From Thinopyrum elongatum (taxonomy: Eukaryota > Streptophyta > Magnoliopsida > Poales > Poaceae), in the NCBI GenBank assembly GCA_011799875.1, contig CM022302.1:199808086-199872085 (forward strand): DNA of 64,000 bases, given 5' to 3'. The translations under genes and the position numbers were made by a program. The stretch's first letter is position 1, and each line of letters begins with the position of its first letter. A model generated the notes under the pieces. It was not told the origin of the DNA, searched no databases, and was given only the letters and a program-made list of their open reading frames with translations. This document shows positions 21,901 through 33,450 of the stretch, one piece after another.

Positions 21901-23117
21901 GGAAACATGTGTGAAGAAGTACACCCCTACAGGGTTATAAATGATCTATTCGAATAGCCGCGTCTGCGGTAATGGACTACTGGGTTGCTTATGTAGTTCA
22001 TAGACAAGTGAAAGTGGATACTCTAAAATTCGCAAGATAAGCATGAGTGCTATGGATGGCCTTCTCGTAGGGAGACGGGAGCGGATCCATAATGGTGTAT
22101 TGATATGGTGAATATGTGGACTCGTGTGCGCCACCTCAAAAGAGTTACTTGCAGTCGTAGTATAGGATAGGCACCGAGTCAATGCTGGCTTGCTGCAGTT
22201 AAACTCCACCACCACCCTTTGTTGATACTGATGCATATGTAGCTAGTTCTGATGTAAGTCTTGCTGGGTACATTTGTACTCACGTTTGCTTAATTTATGT
22301 TTTTGCAGAGAGACTTCAGTCTCACTAGTAGTTCCGCGTGGACTTCGACATTTAGCTTGATACCTCAGCTACGATCTTGTACCCTTGGGAGGGTCTTGTA
22401 GATAGTCAGGCTCTAAAGCCTTCTTCCTTTTCAGATGTCTGTACCCAGACATGTTTATGCTTCCGTTGCCTGTATGCTCTGTATGTTGGGTCATGTGCCC
22501 CATGATTGTAATTCTTACTATGTATGACTCTTCAGAGCCTTATGAATAAATACTTTGAGTCGTAGAGTTTTGTTGTGATGCCATGTTGTATTTGCACTTA
22601 TCGAACATATTGTGTGTATGATTTTGAAATGCTTGGTATGTGTGGGATCCGACTATCTAGTTGTTTAATTCTTGGTAGCCTCTCTTATGGGGAAATGTCT
22701 CCTAGTGCTTCCACTGAGCCATGGTAGCTTGCTACTGCTCCAGAACACATGGGATGATCGGCATGTGTCCTTCTTTGCTCCTGTGTCTGTCCCTTCGGGA
22801 AATGTCATGCGTTGTTCCTTTAAGTCCTTGTAGCTTGCTACGACTTGGGTTCATATGTTGATGACCGACACGTGCATTGCTGGGTCATTTATGCCTGTCC
22901 CTGTAAGTTAGTGCCACCTTGGGTTTACGACTAGTCATGTCGGCCCGGGTTCTCTATCATATGGATGCTAGCAACACTATCATATATGTGAGCCAAAAGG
23001 CGCAAATGGTCCCGGGTCAGGTAAGGTGGCACCCGTGGGAATACCGTGCGTGAGGCTGCAAAGTGATATGATGTGCTACATGCTAGATCAGTGTGACTTA
23101 GGATCGGGGTCCTGACA
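18992..23117 (+). repeat. LA 3' LTR (4126 bp)
   Basis: Near-identical to 11411-15541. One visible indel: the 5' copy has a tandem TCTGATTCATG duplication near 13765-13787 that this copy lacks near 21350. Confidence 0.92.
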
Positions 23118-23803
23118 GGTGTTTGTCGTTGTTGGTGTCGCTGACCATCTGCAACCTCCAATTCAGAAAGATGGTAGTTGACGGTGGGGCTGGGTTGAAT
23201 CTGATCTCTCCCAAGGTAATCAGTAAGTTACAGATATCAGATGAAGAACTCAAGCTCACTGGCATGTTCCAAGGGATCAACCCCGGCAGGAGCCATCCTA
23301 AGGGGAAGATCACACTGCCGGTGATGTTTGGCGGAGAACTGAATTACCATACTGAGAAGGTTGTGTTCGATGTTGTCGATCTTCCTCTACCATATAATGG
23401 GATCCTTGGCCGCCCAGCTTTGGCAAAGTTCATGGCAGCATCCCACTATGCTTACAATACCTTGAAGATGCCAGGGCCGATGGGCGTCATTTCTATCCCA
23501 TTAGACAAGAAAGACACAATTATATGCGTGGATAAGATGTACCGAGACGCGGTAGCTGCTAAGGCCGTTGAAGCTACAGCTCCCGCCAAGGAGGAAAAGA
23601 AAAGAAAGAAAGCTAGCAGAGTCGCCGACAAGGAATCCGGGAAGCGCACCTCTCCGAAGTGTGTTGCGCCTGTTGATGATGTGCCGGAGAGTTCCACTAG
23701 TAAGAGGCCCAAGGTTGCTTCACCTACTGTTAAGAAGGTCCCGGCAAAGGAGGATAGCGTTGATGGTACGTTCACCATCAGCGCTGCCCTTAATGACAAA
23801 TAG
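23118..23803 (+). pseudogene. G1 aspartic protease and protease-RT linker
   Basis: Continues the gag-pol reading that LA interrupts. The Gypsy protease motif appears as VDGGAGLNLIS at about 23172-23205; DGG is the usual form in this lineage. ILGRPAL-like sequence at about 23400 is the second conserved protease block. A Lys-rich linker follows (23560-23760). The frame ends at a TAG (23801-23803), but the next codons continue in the same frame into RT, and the stop fits CAG>TAG. This protease would release capsid, RT and integrase from the polyprotein. Confidence 0.85.
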
Positions 23804-24880
23804 GAAAGCGCGCTCATTGCCTTCCTGCGGGCGAATATCGATGTGTTTGCTTGGCAACCATCTGACATCCCCAGCGTTCCCAGGGAGGCAATCGAGCACC
23901 ACCTTGCTGTCTACCCTCATGCTCGGCCCGTCAAACAGAAGGTTAGAAAGCAAGCTTTGGAGCGGCAGCAATTTATTGCTGAGGAGATCAAGAAGCTCGA
24001 AGCAGCTGGTTTGGTCAGAGGAGTTTTGCATCCAACATTGTTGGCGAACCCAGTGGTGGTGCCCAAGGCGGATGGGAAATGGAGGCTTTGCATAGACTTC
24101 ACGGATCTGAACAAAGCATGCCCGAAAGACCCTTTCCCCTTGCCACGCATCGATCGGATTGTGGATTCCACTTCCGGGTGTGATTTGCTTTCCTTTTTGG
24201 ATGCATACTTCGGGTATCATCAGATACTCATGTCCAAGGAAGACGAAGAAAAGACCGCGTACATAACCCCATGTGGCACGTACTGCTTTGTACGAATGCC
24301 CTTCGGGTTGAAGAGCGTTGGATCCACTTTTGCAAGGGCAGTACAAATCAGGTTTGAATCACAACTACACAGGAATGTAGAAGCTTACATGGATGATATC
24401 GTGGTTAAGACCAAGGACAGATCAACGCTCATTCAAGATTTGGAAGAGACCTTTGCAAATCTGCGCAAGATCAACTTGAAGTTGAACCCTGAGAAGTGCG
24501 TGTTCGGTGTTCCCTCCGGCAAGTTACTTGGATTCTTTGTGTCCCACCGAGGGGTAGAGGCCAACCCCAACAAGATTAGAGCAATTGAGCAGATTCAAGC
24601 ACCCAAGATAGTCAAGGATGTGAGGCATTTAACTGGATGTGTTGCCTCGCTGAGTAGGTTCATTTCCAAGTCTGCTGAGCGTGCCTTGCCGTTCTTCAAA
24701 ATCTTGAAGAAGGCAGGACCAAGAGATGGACCCCGGAGGCGGAAGCAGCGCTGCGAGGCTTGAAAGCCTATCTCTCCTCTGCTCCTACTTTGGTCGCTCC
24801 TAAACCACAAGAGCCGTTGCTGCTATACTTAGCGGCAACCAATCAAGTGGTTAGTGCAGCACTGGTAGCATAGCAAGAGG
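23804..24880 (+). pseudogene. G1 reverse transcriptase
   Basis: Copies element RNA into cDNA. Blocks appear in order: VRGVLHPTLLANPVVVPK (about 24010), WRLCIDFTDLNKACPKD (about 24080), PLPRIDRIVD, then SFLDAYFGYHQI (about 24195), YCFVRMPFGLK (about 24280), and the catalytic AYMDDIVVKT at about 24385. YMDD is intact. KLLGFFVSHRGVE-like and CVASLSRFISK-like blocks follow (about 24520-24660), reaching the thumb and connection region. A frameshift lies near 24716, and a TAG at about 24874 ends the shifted frame. RT is nearly complete over 23843-24716, but it would not be joined to RNase H and integrase. Confidence 0.9.
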
Positions 24881-26040
24881 TAGACAAAGAAGCAGCGGAA
24901 GCTACTGTCCTCCCCGGAAAGGAAACAAAACCAATCGTAGGCAAGATTGGATGCAGATCCAGGAGAAACAAAGCAAGCTAGCAGGAGCAATTCCGAAGCC
25001 ACGGCAAAGAAGAAGGTAGTGCAGCGGACAGTGTACTTTGTCAGTTCCTTGTTGCAGGGGGCTAGGTCAAGGTACTCTAGAGTACAAAAGTTGATCTTCA
25101 ACCTCATCATGGCCTCGACGAAACTGCGTCACTACTTCCAAGCTCATGAGATCACAGTTGTCACCCGTTTCCCACTCCAACACATACTAAGGAACCCGGA
25201 AGCTACTGGCAGGATAGTTGAGTGGGCACTAGAATTATCATGCTTTGGCCTAAAGTATGAAAGTACCTCAACCATTAAAAGCAAAGCGCTGGCGGAATTC
25301 ATTGCAGAATGGACACCCACTCCAGATGAAGAGGCACCAGAGACAGTTATCCCCGGCAAGGAAGCCCCCCAAGAATTGATTATGTATTTTGACGGTGCTT
25401 TCTCATTGCAAGGTGACGGAGCTGGCGTACTTCTTGTTACACCCACTGGAGAGCACCTCAGATATGTGGTCCAGATGCACTTTCCCTGAGAAAAGGCTAC
25501 CAACAACACTGCCGAGTATGAAGGGCTCCTTGCCGGCCTCAGGATTGCAGTAGAGTTGGGAATCAAGAAGTTGGTCATTCGTGGAGATTCACAGCTTGTG
25601 GTGAGGCAAGTAAATAAGTATTATCAGTGTCCATTGATGGAGGCGTACGTTGAGGAAGTGAGAAAGTTGGAGGAGCACTTTGATGGATTGCAAACAGAGC
25701 ACGTGCCACGTGCAGAAAACAGCATTGCTGACTATTTATCAAAGTGTGCAGCCCAAAAACTCCCTATGGAACCAGGGACTTTTGTCCTTCACCTGACTCA
25801 ACCCTCAGTATCCCCTTCGACAATGGCTAGGAAAAGGAGGAAGTTGGACTCTGGCAAGTATCTCCCGGCAGGGCTTCCTGAATTCCCCGATAGAGAAGTT
25901 GCCGGGAATGACTCCACTTCGCTTGGTGAGCTGCACTCTTCCACAGAACCACAAGTCCTTGTGGTCGAGGTAAGCGCTCCCACGAATGGGGAGGTGTCGT
26001 TAGCCCTAGTTGCCGAGCCATGAGCTCCAACTTGGGCACG
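24881..26040 (+). pseudogene. G1 RNase H region
   Basis: RNase H removes RNA from RNA/DNA hybrids. The first part (24900-25110) is shifted between frames. From 25110 a frame carries LRHYFQAHEITVVT-like and connection-domain words, then the RNase H core: first Asp in MYFDGAF (about 25385), Glu in NTAEYEG (about 25515) and Asp in RGDSQLV (about 25583). A TGA at 25487-25489 separates the first Asp from the Glu without changing frame, and CGA>TGA would explain it. The segment 25700-26020 is a linker, ending at a further TGA. All the acidic residues I can locate are present, so the loss is by stops and shifts, not by active-site change. Confidence 0.82.
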
Positions 26041-26119
26041 TCACATCATCCACTACCTTCAAACATGAGAACTTCCCTAAGAGCAAGAAGAAGCTGAAAG
26101 AGTAGCCTGGCAGGCCAGT

Positions 26120-27267
26120 ATGTATCAGTTTGTCGATGACACTCTGTACAGAAGGACGCCTAATGGTGTGAAATTGAAGTGCATTTGCCAGGAAGAGGGG
26201 CTGGAACTGCTGGCAGAAATACACAAAGGCATGTATGGCTCCCATATTGGATCTAGAGCCTTGGTTGGGAAAGCTTTCCGGCAAGGTTTCTACTGGCCCA
26301 TGACCCTCCAAGATGCGATCGAGCTAGTCACCAGATGTGCAGCCTGCCAGTTCCACTCCAAGAACATTCATCAGCCAGCTCAAGCTCTCCAGACAATTCC
26401 TTTGTCCTGGCCATTTTCGGTCTGGGGGCTCGACATCTTGGGCCCCTTCCCTCGTGCCACCGGGGGCTTTGAATTCTTGTACGTTGCAATCGACAAGTTT
26501 ACAAAGTGGCCGGAAGTGGAACCACTTAGGAAGGTGACCGCGCAATCAGCTATCAAGTTCTTGAAAGGATTGGTGTGCCATTTTGGAGTACCCGCCAGAG
26601 TGATCACCAACAACGGCACCCAATTCACAAGCCGCGCCTTCATGCAATATGTTCACACCCTCGGAAGCAAATTCTCATTCGCCTCTATTGCCCACCCCCA
26701 GAGCAATGGACAGGCTGAGAGGATGAACGCTGAAGTGTTGCATGGACTCAAGACAAGGACTTTTGATAAGTTGCAAAAATGCGGCAGGCGCTGGATCAAC
26801 GAGCTGTCGGTGGTTCTTTGGTCTCTCCGTATGACACCGAATCGAGCCACCGGGCAGACTCCCTTCTCCCTAGTATATGGGGCAGAATTAGTGCTCCCCA
26901 CGGAACTCATATACGAGTCACCTCGAGTATTTGCCTACGATGAAGTAGCGCAAGAGCAGCACCAGCATGACGATGATGTGCTCCTTGAGGAGGATCGTCT
27001 CCGGGCTGCTGTGCGTGCTGCATGCTATCAGCAAGCCTTGCGCCGCTATCATAGCCGCATGGTCCATGCCCGGAGCCTTGAGGAAGGCGACCTTGTCCTT
27101 CGGCTCGTTCAGTCCGCCAAGGGTTCCAACAAGTTGACGCCGAAGTGGGAGGCCCTTACCGGGTAGTGCGAGTCACCAGACCTGGCGTAGTCCGTCTGGA
27201 GACCGAAGATGGCATCAAGGTGCATAACTCATGGAATATTGAGCATCTTCGCAAGTTCTACCCGTAA
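26120..27267 (+). pseudogene. G1 integrase with D-to-N active-site change
   Basis: A 348-codon open frame (26120-27166) holds the HHCC zinc region: H in IHKGMYG, H in GSHIG, and CAAC near 26335. The catalytic core follows. The first Asp is in GLDILGPF (about 26430). The second position reads ITNNGTQF (about 26607) where ITDNGTQF is expected, so the essential Asp is Asn. The Glu is in QAERMN (about 26715). The C-terminal domain ends after a one-base shift near 27150, and true reading would end at about 27267 (KFYP then stop). The substitution predicts no strand-transfer activity even if the frame were whole. It fits a G>A transition. Confidence 0.9.
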
Positions 27268-28475
27268 GGCGCGGTTGCCGGGCCCTGCCCCGGCAGCCAC
27301 CTTTTGTACAAGCTTTGCCGATGTGCATGTAACTCTTTGTACAAAGCCAGGCGCAGACCCTGTGCAAAGATAATAAAACGAAGCGCTGGCGCCCTAAAAA
27401 CTTGCATGCATGTCTAGTTTGAGCATATTTTTTTAGGATTATAACAATGCTCAGCATGATCTGATTAATCCTTTACAAAGATATCGTATGCTGCCGGTTT
27501 TGTCCCTTGTGCTTCTTTGGTTCATAGTTCCCACCACAGACAAACTTCCCAAAAGGAAAAGTAAAGGGAGAACCAGCGCATCGATCCCCAACAAACTATC
27601 GCTGCCGAGGATAATAAGAAGAACGACAGGCACATCTAAGTTCACTCCACTATCCATCATGTACTTCTGTATAAAAAACTTGAGCATGAGGAAACCTAGT
27701 CGCTCCCATCCTCTGTGCTCCCATCCCTCTTGGTCTAGAGTTTCTTCGATCAAAGGTTGCTTGTAGTAACAGTTGAGAAGTGCCGACGAGGGGCCTACTC
27801 CTATCCTCGCTCCTACCCCAACATAAAGGCGTAGTGGTAGCAGTGGATGGAACCGGCAAGATATGCTGCTGGGGAACGTTGTTTACTTGAAAGTATTGAG
27901 GGTTCCTTCCTCAGCATGGGCATTACACATGCACAAAAGTACTCGGCAAGCTCTCTTTTTCATTTATACGCTTACAAACGAATATAGATCATACAGAGTA
28001 CAAGCATGGGTAGAGGACTACATATTTTATATTAAAGATTGACAAGTGCCTACATATTTTAGATTAAAAAAGATAAGTGCCCCATAATCCCTTTCTTGTC
28101 CCTCTCCTCCTAGGGGATACCGTGGAAGACAAAGAGAGCAAAAGGAGTGCCTTAGCAGAAGCCCAGCCTGACCTCGTCAGGGCCTGCGGGACGCAATCTG
28201 ACAAGATCGAGAGGGGCAGGGGCGAAGACGATGGGCGGAGAGAGCGGCTAGGCGATGCCCTGGTCACCGCCACCAGGGCCAGCAGGAGCACCGGCAGGGC
28301 GAACGAAGCTGGAGCCCACGAGGAAGCTTGCCGGGGACCCAGCTGGAAGACTGCTGGAGGAGGTGGAGGCATCCACATCCAACACCATGGCAAATCGCTC
28401 TGCCAGGGGAAGAAGACCCAGGTGCAGATGATGGTGCCGCCGCCGCCCTCCTGACGGTGACGGTGCGTCCTGCGC
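27268..28475. other. G1 3' internal region between pol and antisense ORF
   Basis: About 1.2 kb without a recognisable gene. It starts with GC-rich sequence after the pol stop, contains AATAAAA near 27372 on the plus strand, and turns GC-rich again from 28100. It is downstream of two convergent readings (pol from the left, the antisense ORF from the right), so it may hold both 3' ends. A 125-codon plus-strand frame at 28077-28454 has no domain I recognise. Confidence 0.6.
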
Positions 28476-29128
28476 TCAACTGGAGCTCAAGCCGCCGTCC
28501 TCCTGCTCGGAGCCGTCGTCTTCACCAACACTGTCCTCCTCGTCGCTGTCGCTCAAGGAGGAGCTTTCGTCGTCGGTCAAGCTTTCTGCGCAGCACCCTA
28601 AGCGAGCACCCGAGTGCCTGAAGACCTTGATGGAGAGCAGATTAGCCTCCATTAGCTTCAAATGGAGAATGTGCCCCTCCGCCAAGCTGTGGGCACGAGC
28701 GAAGGTTTTCCAGCCGCGCCGGAGAAGCATGACATGAGGATCCGGGAACTCTACATTCACCCCCATGCTGCCGTTGCAGCAGCCCCTCATGTGAAGCCTC
28801 AGTCTGGGCGGTTGTTCTTCCTCCATCACCCTTGCAAAAGGGGTTGGGAGATGAAGACAGCTACATGGAGGCCCGCGCAGCTGGACGATGAACTCCAACG
28901 GCTGGTTCCCAACGTGGCCTTCATTTGAGTCTGGGGCAGCTGGAGGGGGGAATACCGGGGCACCACCATGGCCTCTTCGGCCCCGGGCACCATGACGACC
29001 ATGCTCATGACCAGCAGCACCTCCTTGCGCGCTGGACTCTGCCCCTGCGTCTCCAGCAGGAGGAGGGAAGTGCTGTCGAGAATAAACCATCGTCGCCGCC
29101 GGCGGAGGACGACCACGTCCTCTTCCCC
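28476..29128 (-). pseudogene. G1 antisense accessory ORF, main part, B3-like
   Basis: The frame runs from the LB junction (29128) to a TGA at 28478-28476, about 216 codons, on the strand opposite gag-pol. It starts in a Gly/Arg/Pro/Ala/His-rich region. Near 28640-28760 it reads LLRRGWKTFARAHSL, EGHILHLK and LSIKVFRHSG. This recalls the second half of the plant B3 DNA-binding domain (GW..F...H.L..GD.L.F......V.VF). An acidic Ser/Asp/Glu tail follows, suggesting a nuclear, possibly regulatory protein. The first codons lie at 40743-40732 beyond LB. The joined frame has no other stop, in contrast to G1 gag and pol. Antisense ORFs at this position are known in Tat elements (for example Grande gene23). 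The B3 relation is by eye. Confidence 0.75.
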
Positions 29129-30797
29129 TGTAACACCCTGGATTTTGCCCATTTTCTTTTTCTTTTGATTTTGGTCTGGTTTTGCTTTTCTGTGGCTTAG
29201 TGGTCTTGAAACCTGGAGACATCACCCTCGATTCCTCTCCCAAGTGGCATGTCAATCTCAAAACCATCTCAAGACCATATCATTTTCATCTTGGACCAAT
29301 CCCAATATTCTTTTCTTGGGAATATACCTTTTTCTATTAAAGGAATAACCCTGTCTATCCTGGGTTGTGAAGCAACCCACATTTCCAGCATTCCAAAGAT
29401 TCCCAAATAATTCTCATAAATTGTTTGGGTCATATATTCCTCAGATATGTCAAAATCCTTCCTTGCCATGTTCAAAAATATTCCACCAATATTCCTTTTC
29501 TGATTCTGCCCCAGCTGGCAGTTTGTGAAGCAAGTACCCTTTATCTTTGCTTGCTTGCTCTCAAACTTTTTGGGCATTGTTTACTATTCATATCTTTGCC
29601 TCATGCCAAAATTAAACCCAAGTGGGCTAGTAAATCTTCCTTGGCAAATTTCCAAAGTTTCCGGTCAGCTGGAAGTTTAATGAATGAAGTACTAGCTAGG
29701 TTGATCCAATTGAGTTGAAATTTTGCAAGCATCTTCATATGATCAAATTAACACTATCCACAAGATTTGAGCATCATCCCATCATCTATATGATCACAGC
29801 ATCAAATCTTGGCTACTGGTTATATTTTCCTGTTGTAAAGCAACTATATTTTATATTGCTTCATAATTGCTGAAAATTTACCAGATCTTTCTCCCACCCA
29901 TATAACACCTCTCCAACAAATTTGGGCTCATTTCATCTAGCCATTTATCCTCAGTTATTTTTCTAAAATTCAGTCCAGTGGGATGCTGTGTGAAGGAAGT
30001 ACCATTTTGGTTTATCCAAATGGTATGAAATTTATACAGTGTCTTCATATGCCTAAATAACTAGCCTCCTCCAAATTTTAGCTCAATCCAAGCCAGTGTG
30101 TGAGTGCCACTTCAAGACTTGTAATTCTAGTCAGTGGGGCCATTTGAATAGCAAGTGCTAGTTTAACTCCTCTGTTTGATCTCAAACTTGGCAACAATGA
30201 TCAACTTAGCATGTGATCACTCTCAGTCAAAGATCAGGGTCAAACACCAGATGAATCTCCCCCACCCCACTCCAAACACCTTGCTGTACCCTGCCTTCTC
30301 AGGTCAAATCAGTCACCTCTTGAATCCATTTCCAGCCAAACTCTCTCATGTCAACTCACTGACCTCTGAGTCACGCAAAAGACAAGGTGTTGGGTCAAGG
30401 CATGCACCAGTTGACATTTTGGCGTGGTGACCACGTGGACGGCGTGCAGAACGCACGCTCCGTGCACTGTACCCGTCGTGAGGTCAACTCCGGCCATCCC
30501 TGGCTTGTCCAAGCTTGTCAATTGGCTCCACAACACCCACGTACCCCCTCTCCAGAGCTGTCCCCCTCTGATTTCTTCCTCCCCACGCCACGGCAGCTTC
30601 GGTGAACTGTGCGCCCGTGACCGCCGTCGTCGTCTTCTTCCCCGAGCTCTCCCGAGCCTTCCTGACCCCGCCTGAACCCTCTTCGCCCCTCCGTGAATCC
30701 TCTGGACGACTCTCCCCGCTTCACCGCGTGTTCCCGAAGCTCCGGCGCGTGGCGCACGCGTCGCCACGGCCGTGCTCGGGCACCCGCGCCGTCCGGC

Positions 30798-30805
30798 TAT
30801 ATATA
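30798..30805 (+). promoter_or_regulatory. LB LTR TATA box
   Basis: TATATATA within CCGGCTATATATAGCCTCC, conserved in the 3' LTR at 38084-38091. The sequence changes from AT-leaning to GC-rich just before it. Confidence 0.65.
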
Positions 30806-30913
30806 GCCTCCCGAGCCCCCTCCCGAGCTCACAAGCCACCTTCCCATCTTCCTCTGGTCCCGCCCAGCCTCTTCCCCGAGCTGGAGAAGCTCTCTCCATT
30901 CACCACCGCTGCC

Positions 30914-31336
30914 ATGGCCGTCGCCACCTCCCTCTTAATTTCGTCCATCTCCGGCGTTCCCCGCCTCCGCCGAGCCCTCTGTTGGCCTTCCCTATCGACG
31001 GAGACCACCCCTACCACTTTCCCCTACCGCGGAAGCCACCGGAGCCCCTCCCTCGCTGTGGAGCCGCCGCTCTCAGCCACCGCTGCCGCGGCCCACTCCG
31101 GCAGCCCCCGTGGCCAGCGCGGCCACCCTCAGGCACGGGATGGAGCGGTGCGTCCATATTCGATGACGGCCCAGCCCGTCGTGGCCTCCTGCCACCAGCA
31201 CCGGCGAAGCCACCGCTCCTGCTGGTCTCGGTCAGGGGAGAGAAGAAGAGGAGGAGGAAGGAGGAGAGGGAGGAGAGAGAGAGAGGTGGGACCCGCCGGT
31301 CAGCTTAATAAGAAATTCAAACCCCGGGCCCGCTGA
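30914..31336 (+). other. GC-rich open frame in LB LTR below the TATA box
   Basis: A frame from the ATG at 30914 (MAVATSLLISS...) to 31336, 140 codons, starts about 110 bp after the TATA box. The same frame with substitutions is open in the 3' LTR (38200-38493), which also offers an in-frame ATG upstream at 38167. The N-terminus is rich in Ser, Ala and Arg and low in acidic residues, as in organelle-targeting peptides, but GC-rich sequence often looks like this. I recognise no domain. It may be an untranslated leader or a captured 5' end of a host gene. Confidence 0.3.
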
Positions 31337-32532
31337 CTTAAGTGCAGGCGTATTCTTCGGAATACGTCTTCCCCTCTCGAAAACGCCTTCTGCTGCAGTG
31401 CGTGACCCGCCGAGCTATCAGGGACCCCGTTGTAAATATTTTCTTTACAGATAGGTCCCTGGCAGAAAAACCATCACATCTTTTTGCTCGTAACTCCAAT
31501 CAAGGTGATTCCAAAGCCCACGTCTTCGTCTCTTCGAGCCCGTTCTGTTGGTACCATTTTCATCATGTGTTCACACAGTGGAAATGACCATTTTGCCCCT
31601 GTCCATAAACAGCCCCTCCGAAGGAGAACTGTTTCCGGCGATTCCTTCTGCAAGCTTCTCGCACTTCTTTCCGGTGGATCCCTCATACCCAGGCAAGCCA
31701 CGACAGCCACTTGCATGACAGATTTGCAGTAGCTATGGTTTCTACTTGAATAATTATTTAATATGTGCATGTCAATATTTTTATGCTCATGTGACATGCT
31801 AGCTATCAAGTACTTATTGGTAGAGTTATGCTCATGCTTAATCCTTGCAGTAGTTCATGCTAGGTTGATAACATGTCTGCTTGTTCATTAAATGATTGTT
31901 ATAGACATACTGAGGTTATTCATGCTCATCATGATCATCCGCATTTAGCTGGATAAATGCTTGCATGCTGTTGATACTATGACCAGATAGTATGCTTTCC
32001 ATCCCTGCTTAGGCTGTATCATATTCATATGCAATATGACTTCATCCTGTTATCATGACTCAGCACATCATCATTCAAATTTAACCGTATGTTAATCGAA
32101 CTTGAACACATGTTGGCTGAGTCATAGTGTGGACTGAATCGAGCTCACCAGTGCAACCACACTTGTTGGGATGGCGCAGCCCTAATTCGGGCTATTGTCA
32201 TGCCTCTCGCCGGTACCTCCAACTAGGGAAGGTTATGAGCGCGTGCTACCCTGATCAGGTAGGCAGCTATAACCTTGTGAACCCAGTTGAGTTATTGGAT
32301 CCAGGTCCCCGTTTGGGACAGTTTTGTTTGGCCACGATGGTGGCAGGTGTCGGAAGGACACAGGGATCAGCCATGACATAGCCCAAAGGGGAGTTTGTCG
32401 GAGTGGCCGGGAGAGTGTCAGGCAATAGATTGGGTTTTGTCGAAACGTGGTTGGTCCACCCGAATGGGAGCACGAGGCCATGAGTTCTGTGGTGTGGGTA
32501 CAGTGTACTAACCTCTGCAGAGTGTATATAAT

Positions 32533-32552
32533 CTATCGATAGCCGCGTCCTC
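32533..32552 (+). promoter_or_regulatory. LB palindrome plus CCGCGTCC module
   Basis: A perfect 10-bp palindrome CTATCGATAG followed by CCGCGTCCTCGG. The 3' LTR copy is 39819-39838. The related LA module has CTATTCGAATAG then CCGCGTCC (14371-14390) or CCGCGTCT (21946-21965). Confidence 0.7.
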
Positions 32553-32655
32553 GGAGATGGGCACAGTTCGTAGCAGGACACACTATGGGTCAACAGTATA
32601 ATAATCTTGCTTATAACAACCCGGTTCGATGACGAAGAAGTTGGTTGATCTTTAT

Positions 32656-32904
32656 GTGATCGCGAGAGGATCACCGGGGTATCGAGGATACCGACGTTGA
32701 TTGATCGTGATCACGAGAGGATCACCATGGTGTCATGGATACCGGATTTGGTTGATAGTGTTATGTGGTGATCTCGGGTAAAGACCAAGCTCCTTGTGAT
32801 CATGTTATCACTATGGTATTGTAATACCAAGTTTGGTTGGTCCCGAGGTTATCGTGTGGCACACACGATGGTAAGTTCTTGCATGTGGAGGTTACGGGGT
32901 AACC
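32656..32904 (+). repeat. Series of short hairpins in LB LTR
   Basis: Seven inverted repeats in 250 bp: GTGATC-7-GATCAC (32656-32674), GGTATC-3-GATACC (32678-32692), GTGATC-7-GATCAC (32707-32725), GGTGTC-3-GATACC (32729-32743), GTGAT-6-ATCAC (32796-32811), GGTATT-2-AATACC (32815-32828), GGTTAC-3-GTAACC (32890-32904). The first four form two units of about 51 bp. The 3' LTR has the same series at 39942-40190 with a few broken stems. Confidence 0.85.
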
Positions 32905-33450
32905 CCGAACAGAGTAAGTTGCATCATGATAATTTTAACCTGTTGCATGTAGTGACATCCTACTCACATGACCTGCCATATTGTTCTAGCATCATCATGT
33001 TTACACCTGCTTAACCTGTAAATGCCATGATGTTGCTTGTCTTGACTGCTTTGGTTGTTGTGAGCTTGCGAGTACATTCAAAGTACTCACCTGGCGTGTC
33101 ATGCCAGTTTGCAGGTCATGCCATGATTGCTTGCTTATCGAGGATTCCGAGTTCGCAAGCTAGGATACGCGTTCCAGACAGAGTCCCTGCGGAGTGGAGT
33201 TCACCGCCGCCGTCGTTGTTCCGCTGCCGAGGATACTCCGCTTCCTTGGTTTGTTCCGCTGTTAGCATAGAGCTACCCTGGGCAGGCGTAGTATCACCGT
33301 GCCGATGTATTCCTTGTACCTTTGTAACCTTATTCATAGTAATAAAGAGCTCATTTGTTCTATGCCAATAGTGCCGTATTCCAGAAGACTTGTCTCTGGG
33401 CTGGAATACGAGGTGTTCCGGTTTCCTCTGAGCCGGGGTGCCACAAGCGT

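Larger units (their letters stand above)
11411..23117 (+). mobile_element. LA: long-LTR non-autonomous Gypsy-type element inserted in G1
   Basis: LTRs of 4131 and 4126 bp (11411-15541, 18992-23117) enclose a 3450-bp internal region. Target duplication ggtgt is at 11406-11410 and 23118-23122. The primer site is TGGTATCAGAGC and the polypurine tract is TAGTGGGGGTGAGT. The internal region has no ORF above 100 codons, only decayed Gypsy pol words, although the LTRs are nearly identical by eye. Long LTRs with a roughly 3.5-kb non-coding interior match the published description of LARD elements in Triticeae. I infer that LA moved using enzymes from another element. Confidence 0.93.
29129..33445 (+). 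repeat. LB 5' LTR (4317 bp)
   Basis: Begins TGTAACACCCTGG and ends GGGGTGCCACA. Holds TATATATA at 30798-30805 followed by a GC-rich leader, a palindrome/CCGCGTCC module at 32533-32552, a hairpin series at 32656-32904, and AATAAA near 33341. Confidence 0.93.

Noticed and set aside
28077..28454. 125-codon plus-strand frame near the end of the G1 antisense ORF
   Set aside because: No domain, lies in a probable convergent 3' region, and is rich in Gly/Arg as composition predicts.
30351..30899. 182-codon minus-strand frame in the GC-rich part of the LB LTR (and its copy at 37637-38125)
   Set aside because: Shadow of GC-rich composition; Gly/Arg-rich with no domain, and it runs across the TATA box and against element transcription.
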